DNA from: Thiothrix litoralis
GTDB lineage: Bacteria > Pseudomonadota > Gammaproteobacteria > Thiotrichales > Thiotrichaceae
Direction: 5' to 3'
Length of the DNA: 64,000 nucleotides
Assembly: GCF_017901135.1 (NCBI RefSeq)
Contig: NZ_CP072801.1
Location: 1,054,001-1,118,000 of the forward strand
Within the stretch, counting starts at the first letter, position 1. Each line of letters starts with the position of its first letter. The translations under genes were made by a program, and so were the position numbers. Shown one piece after another: positions 24,506 through 33,162 of this stretch. A model generated the notes under the pieces. The model was not told the origin of the DNA and made no database searches. It was given only the letters and a program-made list of their open reading frames with translations.

Positions 24506-26063
24506 GTAACTGTTCACGGAGCAGCCCCCTTCAATACTTGCGGAGGGGGAATAGGCAAACGCACCGTCACCGGCTTTTTAGCCAATGCCTGCTGACACGC
24601 TTGGCGGATAATTCGGTAAGCGCTGATACCTAGGCGTTTGCAGGTTTCCACGATAGTCAGTATTAACGGGCGGAATTGATCACCTCGGAAAGATTGGCTA
24701 AAAAAGCTGGTCTTACGCCAGATGACATAGGGGCGGATAGCCCGTTCGGCAGCATTGTTGGTCAGAGGAACACCGGAATGACGCAAAAATGTCCATAACA
24801 TCAGGTCATCATCCCGTAAGCGTTGGCACTGGTTGGCGGTTTTAGTCGGCTTATCAGGATGTTGTGCTTGACGTAAGCCGCTACCTGCTACCAATGTCTG
24901 GCGGAAGGCTTCGCGGAGTTTATCCATGCGTTGCCGGTACAACCTGTCCGAGTAAGCACCTGCGAGCTTGCGGTTATGCAAGTGGACAATCAGGCGTGCC
25001 AGACGCAGCAAACGCTTCCCTAAGATGCCTGCACGCCCGTAACGTTGTGCTATTTTTTTGAACTTACGGATAATGTGCGCCCAGCACAGTTGCCGTCGTT
25101 CATTGGGGTGGTGATTATAGCCGCCGTGCTGGTCGGTCACGAGTACGCCATTGAATTTTCCCAGCAATTCGTCCGCTGCACCTTTGCCGCGTGAGTAATG
25201 CGTCATGAAGTACACCACCTGTGGCGAACACATCACCCATAACCATTCACGTTCGCGCCCACGGTAGTGACTGGTTTCATCCGCGTTTACCACCGGGCTG
25301 CTACGCACTGCATCACCCGCCTGAGCATATAAGGGTGCTAACCAACGGCTGACGGGGGCAGTAGCCTCACTGATCGCACCGCTACTGAAGGATAACTGCC
25401 ATTGTTCTTCCAGCAGTAACTGGATTTGCCGCGTGGACAGGCGGCACGCCCCGTTCATCAGGGTGATCCAACTGATCAAGCCAGCACCCATCTGCCCGCT
25501 GGGGATGTCTTCGGGTAACTCGGCTACCTGACGTTTCCCGCAGCAACTACACGTACCCGCATACAGGCGGTGTTCCGTTACTTGATAAGCAACTTCCGGT
25601 AGGTCAAATACCTGATGACGCTGGCTCGGCGTGGTTTCCAGCACCAGATGACCACCACAACGGCAACAGCCTTCGGGATAGTAATGCTGGATAGCATCCA
25701 GGCGTGATTCCTCCACCAAGGTGCGTTCATGTTTGCTGTGTCCTGGCTGACCGCCGCGTTTTAACGGGCTTTTCGGTTTGCGCTCGCGTTGGGCGCGTTG
25801 TTCGGGCGTGTCACGTGACGGGGGGTTAGAGGAGGTGGCGGAGGAGTCATTCAGGCGTTCTTTCAGTTCTGTCAGTTCCGCTTCCAGTTGTTTTACCCGT
25901 GCCTGCAACGCAACCACCAACGTCAGCAGATCACGGTTAAGCTGCTGGGAGGTGGCCAAATCGGTTGGCAACGCAATATCAGTAAAATCGGTGGTGATCG
26001 TTAGCTCGTTCATCTTTCAAGCATAGCTCAGACTCTGGCAGTTGCAAGCCCGTGAACAGTTAC
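24506..26063 (-). mobile_element. IS66-family insertion sequence in hsdS
   Basis: The element is 1558 bp, with terminal inverted repeats GTAACTGTTCACGG at the left and its exact complement CCGTGAACAGTTAC at the right, ending in the GTAA typical of the family. It is flanked by the direct repeat CACTCAATG. It holds a single gene, the TnpC-type transposase, on the minus strand, and no tnpA or tnpB accessory genes, as in the ISBst12-like branch. Intact ends, perfect inverted repeats and an undisturbed duplication point to a recent insertion. Confidence 0.95.
24514..26013 (-). CDS. IS66-family transposase (TnpC type)
   Basis: This is a 499-residue transposase. It has an N-terminal leucine-zipper-like coiled coil (VVALQARVKQLEAELTELKE), a zinc-binding segment (CCRCGG and CSCC near 118-160), and a DDE catalytic domain with VVNADETSHYRG, LVTDQHGGYN and the Glu of NNAAERAIRP. 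The C-terminal IS66 tail follows. It appears intact and full length for the family. It is transcribed opposite to hsdS and occupies almost the whole element. Confidence 0.96.
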   Translation of the reverse strand: MNELTITTDFTDIALPTDLATSQQLNRDLLTLVVALQARVKQLEAELTELKERLNDSSATSSNPPSRDTPEQRAQRERKPKSPLKRGGQPGHSKHERTLVEESRLDAIQHYYPEGCCRCGGHLVLETTPSQRHQVFDLPEVAYQVTEHRLYAGTCSCCGKRQVAELPEDIPSGQMGAGLISWITLMNGACRLSTRQIQLLLEEQWQLSFSSGAISEATAPVSRWLAPLYAQAGDAVRSSPVVNADETSHYRGREREWLWVMCSPQVVYFMTHYSRGKGAADELLGKFNGVLVTDQHGGYNHHPNERRQLCWAHIIRKFKKIAQRYGRAGILGKRLLRLARLIVHLHNRKLAGAYSDRLYRQRMDKLREAFRQTLVAGSGLRQAQHPDKPTKTANQCQRLRDDDLMLWTFLRHSGVPLTNNAAERAIRPYVIWRKTSFFSQSFRGDQFRPLILTIVETCKRLGISAYRIIRQACQQALAKKPVTVRLPIPPPQVLKGAAP

Positions 26064-26072
26064 CACTCAATG
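26064..26072. repeat. target-site duplication, right copy
   Basis: CACTCAATG, identical to 24497-24505. Confidence 0.9.
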
Positions 26073-26872
26073 CCCAGATTGCCAAAAAACGCGATATAAA
26101 AACCGCTACCATGCAGCAGCTTTTGACGGGCAAGCAACGGTTGGCGGGGTTTGGTGAAGGCAAAGGGATGAAGGCGAGCGAGTTGGGGGAAATACCGGAG
26201 GATTGGGAGGTTTGCAAGCTAAAAGCTATTTGCTCAATGAAAAGTGGAATGACAATTACTGCTGAAGCCATTAGTGATAATGCAGATTATCCTTGTTATG
26301 GCGGTAATGGTTTGCGTGGTTTTACAAAACAATATACCCATGAGGGACATTATGCGCTTATCGGGCGGCAAGGCGCATTATGCGGTAATATTATAAGTGT
26401 TACAGGTAAATTCTTTGCATCAGAACATGCCATTGTCGTAACACCCACATTAAACACAAATATTAAATGGCTTGCTTTTGTTCTGGATGATATGAATTTA
26501 AATCAGTATTCCGAATCTTCAGCACAGCCCGGTTTATCTGTTGAAAAACTGCTTGAATTTCAAATTATTGTTCCGCTAAAAGAAGAGCAGGGGGCGATTG
26601 CGGGGGTGTTGTCGGCGATGGATGAGGACATCGCGGCATTGGAGCAGCGGCTGGCGAAGACCAAGGCGATGAAGCAGGGGATGATGCAGGAGTTGCTGAC
26701 GGGGAGGACGCGGTTGGCAGTAGGTTTACCCGAAGTATCACCGGATGAACTGTACGAACAAACAAAGCGAGAGAATTTTGTGCATAGTTCCCGTTTGGAA
26801 GGGATTGATATACCAAGTAAACAAACGCCCGCTTCATTGGCTGATGTACTGAAAAAATACAGTGTTGATTAA
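26073..26872 (+). pseudogene. hsdS: hsdS, 3' part with YhfG/FicA-like tail
   Basis: It continues hsdS after the IS: the first conserved coiled helix (AKKRDIKTATMQQLLTGKQR), a second domain beginning LGEIPEDWEVCKL with PCYGGNGLRGF and YALIGRQGALCGNI, then the second conserved helix ending KQGMMQELLTGRTRL, where most HsdS proteins stop. Here about 45 more residues follow: LYEQTKRENFVHSSRLEG, IDIP, then ASLADVLKKY. This tail aligns by eye with E. coli YhfG (RNRNFQASRRLEGVEIP), the antitoxin partner of Fic, and contains an SxxxEG motif. A Fic gene lies upstream in the same unit. The fusion is read directly; the functional link is inference. Confidence 0.85.
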
Positions 26873-26889
26873 TGCGGAAAGGTTAGAAA

Positions 26890-27418
26890 GTGATAACTCG
26901 CCAAATTGCTTTATTATTGAAATCAATGGAAGTTTATTCCAGACAGGGCTACCGACTGAGCTTGCTGGAAGTGCAAAAACTGGCGTATTTCCTGCAAGTG
27001 GCGGGTGAACCGTTGCACCTGAATTACACCAAACATTTGTACGGCTCTTATGCGGATAACCTCAACCATATGCTGCAACGCATGGAGGGACACTTCATCC
27101 GGGGTTACGGCGAACCGCAGCAAGGATTCACAAATCTACCTGCTGGCGGGTGCTGTGCAACAAGCGGAGCAATTCCTTGCCGACGATGCCGAAGCCGCGC
27201 AGCGTTTACAACAGGTTAGCCAATTGATTGAAGGTTTTGAAACGCCTTACGGCATGGAGTTATTAGCGACTGTCCATTGGGTAGCTAACGAAAACAAAAC
27301 CGCTGATAATAAGGTAATTCAGCAAGGCGTTACCGATTGGAATGCCCGTAAAGCCAAATTGATGCAGCCTAAACACATTAATAAAGCGTTGATGCGGCTG
27401 AAAACACAGGCATGGTAA
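26890..27418 (+). pseudogene. DarG C-terminal-domain-like gene, frameshifted
   Basis: Frame one from the GTG at 26890 (with GGAAAGG upstream) encodes LLEVQKLAYFLQVAGEPLHL, LYGSYADNLNHMLQRMEGHF and IRGYGEP. Frame two, about 27110-27418, continues with SQIYLLAGAVQQAEQFLADD and LIEGFETPYGMELLATVHWV. Together they match the C-terminal domain of DarG, the antitoxin of DarTG (distantly Panacea/DUF4065-like), without the macrodomain. One base too many near 27117-27122 (CCGCAGCAAGG) breaks the frame. It lies 17 bp after the hsdS stop and so belongs to the restriction operon. Without the macrodomain it would not reverse ADP-ribosylation; a binding or adaptor role is possible in intact relatives. Confidence 0.75.
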
Positions 27419-27425
27419 TAGTTCG

Positions 27426-28067
27426 TTATGGGACAAAAATATCATTTGGTAAGTTCGGATCGTTAATAAGTTGATCTCTAACTTTTTTAGCTTCATCCTC
27501 AGTCTTAAAAGGGCCAGTGCTTACTTGGTAATTGAGTTTTTTCTTTAAGGTAATTGGCTCTGAACGTGCCTTTAACCCTTTTGATTGCAGAAGGCTAATA
27601 AAGCGGTCAGCTTTGTTTTTACTTGATGTGACAATTACTTGTACCCAATATCCGCCAATGGTGTTGTCTGGGTTTTTTATTGTGGAGTCATAATAGACGT
27701 TTGGAAATAAGCTAATGATATATGGAACAATTCTGATTTTTAGTCGTTCTGTTTGCCAATTTTTGGGGATATATGTTTCTCCATCATAAGGAGAGAAAAC
27801 TGACCAGCCATTCTTATCTGTTGTGAGATTTATTTTATCGCCTGAATCTAGGTTTTCTGGTATTTCAATTTCAAATTGCCCATTATTCTTTGTTTCGTCA
27901 AATTGTCCAGTGTGAGAAATTGTTATTCTAACTCCGTCTAATGGTCTTTCTATGCCTTTACTATCAACTGCATATAAAACTCCTGAAAGAGTTTTGCTAT
28001 ATAAAATTTCAGGAAAAATAGAAATTAATAGTAAAATTGCTATTTTTGATGTTTTTTTAAAGTCCAT
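27426..28067 (-). CDS. secreted/membrane protein with carboxypeptidase-regulatory-like and SPOR-like domains
   Basis: The protein has 213 residues. The first 24 residues (IAILLLISIFPEILYSK) form a signal peptide or membrane anchor. Residues about 26-85 look like a carboxypeptidase-regulatory-type beta-sandwich (LSGVLYAVDSKG, LDGVRITISHTG, NNGQFEIEIP). Residues about 138-205 resemble a SPOR domain (GGYWVQVIVTSSKNKADRFI, LQSKGLKARSEP, YQVSTGPFKTEDEA), a peptidoglycan-binding fold. It starts 7 bp after the SEFIR gene on the same strand, so the two form an operon. The DNA is much more AT-rich than its surroundings, a sign of transfer. No homologue with known function is recognised; a cell-envelope partner of the SEFIR protein is inferred. 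Confidence 0.75.
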   Translation of the reverse strand: MDFKKTSKIAILLLISIFPEILYSKTLSGVLYAVDSKGIERPLDGVRITISHTGQFDETKNNGQFEIEIPENLDSGDKINLTTDKNGWSVFSPYDGETYIPKNWQTERLKIRIVPYIISLFPNVYYDSTIKNPDNTIGGYWVQVIVTSSKNKADRFISLLQSKGLKARSEPITLKKKLNYQVSTGPFKTEDEAKKVRDQLINDPNLPNDIFVP

Positions 28068-28074
28068 AAATTGA

Positions 28075-29136
28075 TCACTCTGGTTTTAATTTAATAGGTG
28101 CGTCTTTTTTTCCAAATGCTATTTCAATGGTTTCGCTATGGTATCCTAGTTTTGCAAAGCTAACAATTTCTTTATTTTTCGGGTTGTTCATAATATTTTT
28201 AAATGAAAAATAACCATTGGTCTTTGTTGTCATGTTTTCATCACGGATTGTAACAACTACTCCATCAAGATATTGCTTTGTAATGGCATCATAAACATAA
28301 CCTCCTATTTCATTTGGAACGGAATCAGTTGTTCTATTCGAGCTATTACTAGGATTTGATTCATAGTAGTTATTCTGAACTTGAATGCTGTCAATATTAT
28401 TATTGTTTTGATTTCCTTTAACCTCATTATTGGTTTGGTTCCCTACAATATTATTGCTTCCACTAATGATATTTCCATTTGCAGAAGGAGACTGAGGAGT
28501 GTCTATATTCTTTTTTCCTAAAAGATCAGGAATACTCGGTATTCCAGTTGTATATGCCAGTATTGTAATGATCGACGATATGACTGCGGCAATTTTTAAA
28601 TTTTTTGACATGATAAATTTGCGCTCTATTTTTTTAGGAACTGATCTTTCGCCTATAGGGTATCGTTTTAGTTTGCCTAATGGTTTTGCTGAATTTTTCG
28701 GTTGATTGGTTAGTACGCGATATAGTACTTCGTAGTCAGAGTTTAGTTTGTATGTTGATCCACTTTTCAATATCCATGGTACGTTATCAATGTTACCGGA
28801 TTCTGGAATTACTGGTATGAACTTAGTGTTCTGTTGAAATTGGTCATACAGTACTTGAGATATGATTGTTCCCTCAAAGTTAACACCTCTACCACTACTA
28901 GGATCTTCCCCATCGAAGCGTTTTAAGTAAATTGGTGTGCAAACAACCAAAACGAAGTGTGCTTGCTCAATCTGTTTTTTCATCCACCGCTGCCAGCCTT
29001 CGGGAGGTGCGCCGTTGACGTACTGATCAATGAAACAATCAATGCCATCATCACGTAGTTGCTCAGATAGCTCTAGTACAAACTGGCGATGCTCGTCAGA
29101 ATCGTGACTGTAGCTGATGAAAACTTTTGGTGACAT
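28075..29136 (-). CDS. membrane-anchored SEFIR-domain protein
   Basis: The protein has 353 residues. Residues about 2-145 are a SEFIR (TIR-like) domain: KVFISYSHDSDEHRQFVLEL, GIDCFIDQYVNGAPPEGWQR, AHFVLVVCTPIYLKRF and FEGTIISQVLYDQ. One hydrophobic segment follows at about 181-199. An Asn/Ser-rich linker (219-268) leads to a beta-sandwich (277-351: GGYVYDAITKQYLDGVVVTI, TKTNGYFSFKN) akin to the carboxypeptidase-regulatory domain. The same kind of domain opens the downstream protein. Bacterial SEFIR proteins have been shown to act in anti-phage immunity by NAD depletion. The gene is AT-rich and inserted between hsdS-darG-like and hsdR, opposite in direction, consistent with a transferred defence cassette. 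Confidence 0.85.
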   Translation of the reverse strand: MSPKVFISYSHDSDEHRQFVLELSEQLRDDGIDCFIDQYVNGAPPEGWQRWMKKQIEQAHFVLVVCTPIYLKRFDGEDPSSGRGVNFEGTIISQVLYDQFQQNTKFIPVIPESGNIDNVPWILKSGSTYKLNSDYEVLYRVLTNQPKNSAKPLGKLKRYPIGERSVPKKIERKFIMSKNLKIAAVISSIITILAYTTGIPSIPDLLGKKNIDTPQSPSANGNIISGSNNIVGNQTNNEVKGNQNNNNIDSIQVQNNYYESNPSNSSNRTTDSVPNEIGGYVYDAITKQYLDGVVVTIRDENMTTKTNGYFSFKNIMNNPKNKEIVSFAKLGYHSETIEIAFGKKDAPIKLKPE

Positions 29137-29168
29137 GCTTTACTGGGGTCAAGTTTAGGATATGAGAT

Positions 29169-29188
29169 ATTACCGATTTTATGGTAAT
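29169..29188. promoter_or_regulatory. inverted repeat in the SEFIR/hsdR divergent promoter region
   Basis: ATTACC, eight bases, GGTAAT, within the 143-bp AT-rich gap between the two divergent starts (29136 and 29280). The size and place suit an operator; no regulator is identified. Confidence 0.3.
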
Positions 29189-29279
29189 TTGTCTCTTCTA
29201 TGAGCTTAAATTTATGCCAGTCTGTATGTTGTGTGTTATTTTTTTAAGATTTTGTTTATAAAAGGAAAATTCGGAAGAC

Positions 29280-32200
29280 ATGAGTAACGTCAGTGACCGC
29301 GAGCGCATCACCCAAAACCGCGTCGTCCGTTTGTTTCAGGACAAACTCGGTTACGAGTACCTCGGCAATTGGGAAAAACGCGCCAACAACCGCAATATCG
29401 AACCCGACTACCTGAGCGCGTGGTTACGCAAGCAAAACGTCAGTGATGCCCTGATTGACAAAACCCTGCAAGAATTGGCGCGAGATAATGCCTTGGGGGA
29501 TGGCGACAATCTTTATACCCCCAATCAGACCTTGTACGGCTTGCTGCGTTATGGGGTAAAAATCAAGCCCGACCACAGTGAACACACCCGTACCATCCAC
29601 CTGATTGACTGGGAAAATCCCACCCATAACGATTTCGCCATAGCCGAAGAAGTCACGATTAGCGGCAAGTATGACAAGCGCCCCGATATTGTGCTGTACG
29701 TCAACGGTATCGCACTGGGCGTATTGGAGCTGAAACGCGCTACCGTGGGTGTGGCGGAAGGCATTGCGCAAAATCTGGATAACCAAAGCAGCACCTTCAT
29801 CCGCCCGTTTTTCACCACAATGCAGTTGGTGATGGCGGGCAATGACAGCGAAGGCTTGCGTTACGGCACCATTGAAACCAAATCCAAATATTATCTGGAA
29901 TGGCGAGAAGAAAACCCCGCGTACAACCCGAAAACCGACAGCAAAGACCAACAATACTTGCCCCAATACAACTGCGGTACGGTAGAAAGCCCACTGGATT
30001 GCGCTCTGTTACGCATTGCCAGCAAACACCGTGTGCTGGAGCTCATCCACGACTTTGTAGTGTTTGACGCTGGCGTGAAAAAGCTGTGTCGCCATAACCA
30101 ATATTTCGGCCTCAAAGCGGCGCAAGCCCGTATACACCAACGCGAGGGCGGCATTATCTGGCACACGCAAGGCTCAGGCAAAAGCCTGACCATGGTGTGG
30201 CTGGCGAAGTGGCTGCGCGAAAATGTTGATGGCAGCCGCGTGTTGATCATTACCGACCGCACCGAGCTGGACGAACAAATCGAAGGTGTGTTCAAGGGGG
30301 TCGACGAACACATTTACCGCTGCAACAGTGGGCGCGACATGCTGGGTGTGTTGCACCAGCCGATTGAATGGTTGATGTGCTCCCTGATCCACAAATTCGG
30401 CGCGGGCGAAGAGGGCAGCGAACAACAGACCAGCACCTTCATCAAGGAACTGCTGAGCAGTATCCCCAAGGACTTTTCCGCCAAAGGCAATTTGTTTGTA
30501 TTTGTGGATGAATGCCACCGTACCCAGTCCGGCAAGCTGCACAAGGCGATGCAAAAGCTGTTGCCGAATGCCTTGTTTGTGGGCTTTACCGGCACGCCGT
30601 TGCTGAAAGATGACAAGCAAACCAGTATCGAAACGTTTGGCTCTTACATTCACACCTACAAATTTGATCAAGCGGTCAATGACAACGTGGTGCTGGATTT
30701 ATGCTACGAAGCGCGGGACATTAGCCAATACGTGGGTAATAAGGCGAAGATCGACCTTTTTTTTGCGGAAAAAACCAAAAATCTCTCCAACATTGCCAAG
30801 GCGCGGGTCAAGCAAAAATGGCTGACCATGCAAAGCGTGCTCTCCAGCAAATCCCGCTTGCAGCAAATTGTGAATGACATTGTGCTGGATATGACCACCA
30901 AGCCACGTTTGGAGAGTCAGCACGGTAATGCCATGTTGGTGTGTGCAGATGTGTACCAAGCTTGCAAGGTGTATGAGTTGCTTGCGGCAACGGATGCCAG
31001 TCTGGCGGGTAAATCCGCGATTATCACCAGTTACCAACCCACGGCTGCCAGTATTAAAGGCGAGGGTGGTGACGAGGGCGACACCGAAAACCTGCACAAA
31101 TACAAGATTTACCGCAAGATGTTGGCAACGTATTTCAATCAACCCGAAGATGAAGCCGTCAAACGCGTGGAGGAGTTCGAGAAAAAGGTCAAAAAGCAGT
31201 TCAAGGAACAACCTGCACAAATGCGCCTGCTGATTGTGGTGGATAAACTGCTGACAGGTTTCGACGCGCCATCGGCCACCTACTTGTACATCGACAAGAA
31301 AATGCAAAACCACGGGCTGTTTCAAGCTATTTGCCGCGTCAATCGTCTGGATGGTGAGGAAAAAACCTACGGCTACATCATCGATTACAAAGACCTGTTC
31401 AACAGCATCAAAGACGCAATGGGTGATTACACGGGTGGCGCATTTGCCGACTATGACAGTACCGATATACAAGACTTGCTGAAAAACCGCCTGAAACAAG
31501 CCAAGCTGAAACTGGAAGAAACCCGCGAAGCGATTAAAGCCCTGTGTGAACCCGTTGCGTTGCCGCGAGATACCAATGATTACCTGGCTTACTTCGTTGC
31601 CAGCAATCCGCTGAACCGTGACGAAGCCGAACAGAACGAAGCCAAACGCCTCGCATTCTACAAACTGAGCGGTGCTTATCTACGGGCGTATGCCGAGATT
31701 GCCGGGGAGTTGCAGGAGGTGGGCTATTCCGCCAGTGAAGCAGAAAAAATCCGGGTGGAAGTGCGCCACTATCACGACGCAAGGGAGGCGGTGAAACTTG
31801 CCAGTGGTGATTATAAGGATGCCAAAGACCTCGAACCCGCGATGCGTCACATCTTCGACCAGTTTATCCGCGCCGATGATAGCGATATGTTGGCAGACTT
31901 CGGCGACAAAGGTTTGATTGAAGTGTTGGTTGATAGTGGCATTGCCGCGCTGGAAAGCCGTTTGCCGGAAAGCGTGCGCAAAAGCGAAACAGCCGTGGCG
32001 GAAACCATCGAAAACAACATCCGCAAAAATATTAGCGATACTCGCAGCGTCAACCCGGCTTACTACGATAATTTGTCTGACTTGCTGGATGCCCTGATCC
32101 AACAACGTCAGACCGAAGTGCAGGAATACCAGCAATATCTGGAAAAGCTCAAGGCATTGGCAGAACAAATGCGCCAAAGCCAAATACCGCAAGATTATCC

Positions 32201-32444
32201 CACTACCCTCAAAACCCAAGCCATGCGCAACCTCTACGCGAATCTGGAGCGTGACGAAAGCCTGACGCTTGCCGTGCATGAAACCGTGATGAGCTACAAA
32301 AAAGCAGGCTGGACAGGCAATAATGCCGCCGCCCACATGAAAGAAAAGCGGGTTCGTCAGGCAGTCACGCGGGTAGTAGGCGAGGACTCTGCTACAGTAG
32401 AGGACTTGTTAAAGCTAATCAAAGCGCAGTATGAATACCACTAG
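29280..32444 (+). CDS. hsdR: type I restriction enzyme, motor/endonuclease subunit
   Basis: The 1054-residue protein has an N-terminal PD-(D/E)XK nuclease with Asp136 (RPDIVLYVNG) and Glu150-x-Lys152 (LELKRA). A superfamily 2 translocase follows, with Walker A TQGSGKS (about 296-302), the DECH box at 410-413 (FVFVDECHRTQSG), FVGFTGTPLL, LLIVVDKLLTGFDAP and AICRVNR. The C-terminal helical region binds the methylase core. All catalytic motifs are intact. It is separated from hsdM/hsdS by the SEFIR operon and needs its own promoter in the 143-bp gap. With hsdS interrupted the complex probably cannot cut. The last 14 bases overlap the metallopeptidase gene. Confidence 0.96.
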   Translation: MSNVSDRERITQNRVVRLFQDKLGYEYLGNWEKRANNRNIEPDYLSAWLRKQNVSDALIDKTLQELARDNALGDGDNLYTPNQTLYGLLRYGVKIKPDHSEHTRTIHLIDWENPTHNDFAIAEEVTISGKYDKRPDIVLYVNGIALGVLELKRATVGVAEGIAQNLDNQSSTFIRPFFTTMQLVMAGNDSEGLRYGTIETKSKYYLEWREENPAYNPKTDSKDQQYLPQYNCGTVESPLDCALLRIASKHRVLELIHDFVVFDAGVKKLCRHNQYFGLKAAQARIHQREGGIIWHTQGSGKSLTMVWLAKWLRENVDGSRVLIITDRTELDEQIEGVFKGVDEHIYRCNSGRDMLGVLHQPIEWLMCSLIHKFGAGEEGSEQQTSTFIKELLSSIPKDFSAKGNLFVFVDECHRTQSGKLHKAMQKLLPNALFVGFTGTPLLKDDKQTSIETFGSYIHTYKFDQAVNDNVVLDLCYEARDISQYVGNKAKIDLFFAEKTKNLSNIAKARVKQKWLTMQSVLSSKSRLQQIVNDIVLDMTTKPRLESQHGNAMLVCADVYQACKVYELLAATDASLAGKSAIITSYQPTAASIKGEGGDEGDTENLHKYKIYRKMLATYFNQPEDEAVKRVEEFEKKVKKQFKEQPAQMRLLIVVDKLLTGFDAPSATYLYIDKKMQNHGLFQAICRVNRLDGEEKTYGYIIDYKDLFNSIKDAMGDYTGGAFADYDSTDIQDLLKNRLKQAKLKLEETREAIKALCEPVALPRDTNDYLAYFVASNPLNRDEAEQNEAKRLAFYKLSGAYLRAYAEIAGELQEVGYSASEAEKIRVEVRHYHDAREAVKLASGDYKDAKDLEPAMRHIFDQFIRADDSDMLADFGDKGLIEVLVDSGIAALESRLPESVRKSETAVAETIENNIRKNISDTRSVNPAYYDNLSDLLDALIQQRQTEVQEYQQYLEKLKALAEQMRQSQIPQDYPTTLKTQAMRNLYANLERDESLTLAVHETVMSYKKAGWTGNNAAAHMKEKRVRQAVTRVVGEDSATVEDLLKLIKAQYEYH

Positions 32445-33162
32445 CTCCTTGTCGAATCCTCTGTTTACTGTCAGTGACATTCCCGTGTATGTCACACGCA
32501 AAGCCATCAAAAATCTGCATTTAGGGGTATATCCACCGGATGGGCAGGTGCGGGTTTCAGCACCTGAGCATTTTAGTACCGACAATATCCGCCTCGCCGT
32601 GGTAACACGTCTGAAATGGATTAAAACCCAACAGCAACGTTTCCAGCAGCAACCCCGTCAAAGTCTACGTGAAATGGTGTCCGGTGAATCCCATTACCTA
32701 TGGGGAACGCGCTATCGGTTGGAGGTGGTATATCAATCCGGCAAACATCAGATTGCGCCCAGAGGGGAGTTCCTGCACCTGAGCGTCACCCCCGGTACAA
32801 GCACCGCAAACCGCGAACGTTTGCTACACGATTATTACCGCCAACAATTGAAACAACGTATTCCCGTCTTATTGGAAAAATGGCAGCCGCGTATTGGAAA
32901 GCAAGTCACGGACTGGGGTATCAAACGCATGAAAACCAAGTGGGGAAGCTGCAATATCACTGAGCAGCGTATTTGGTTGAATCTGGAACTCGCCAAGAAG
33001 TCGCCGGAATGCTTGGAATATGTGTTGATACATGAATTGGCGCATTTGTTGGAGCGGCAACATAACGCCAATTTTACTGCACTCATGGATGAGTTCCTGC
33101 CGCAGTGGCGTAGCTTGCGGGGTCAGTTGAATGCAGAATATCTGTCTGCTGAAGTGTGGTAG
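32431..33162 (+). CDS. YgjP-like zinc metallopeptidase (M48/SprT-like)
   Basis: The 243-residue protein has zinc motif HELAHLLERQH (His201, His205, third His211) and the preceding family block MKTKWGSCNITEQRIWLNLEL. This is the YgjP/DUF45 group, predicted soluble metalloproteases with no membrane segment. Members are often encoded directly after hsdR in type I restriction loci, as here with a 14-bp overlap; their role there is not established. The 3' end overlaps the convergent methyltransferase gene by 40 bp. Confidence 0.92.
   Translation: MNTTSSLSNPLFTVSDIPVYVTRKAIKNLHLGVYPPDGQVRVSAPEHFSTDNIRLAVVTRLKWIKTQQQRFQQQPRQSLREMVSGESHYLWGTRYRLEVVYQSGKHQIAPRGEFLHLSVTPGTSTANRERLLHDYYRQQLKQRIPVLLEKWQPRIGKQVTDWGIKRMKTKWGSCNITEQRIWLNLELAKKSPECLEYVLIHELAHLLERQHNANFTALMDEFLPQWRSLRGQLNAEYLSAEVW

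Noticed and set aside
30699-31499. 266-codon open frame opposite hsdR
   Set aside because: Low-complexity antisense shadow of hsdR with no motif or ribosome binding site; hsdR motifs are clear on the other strand.
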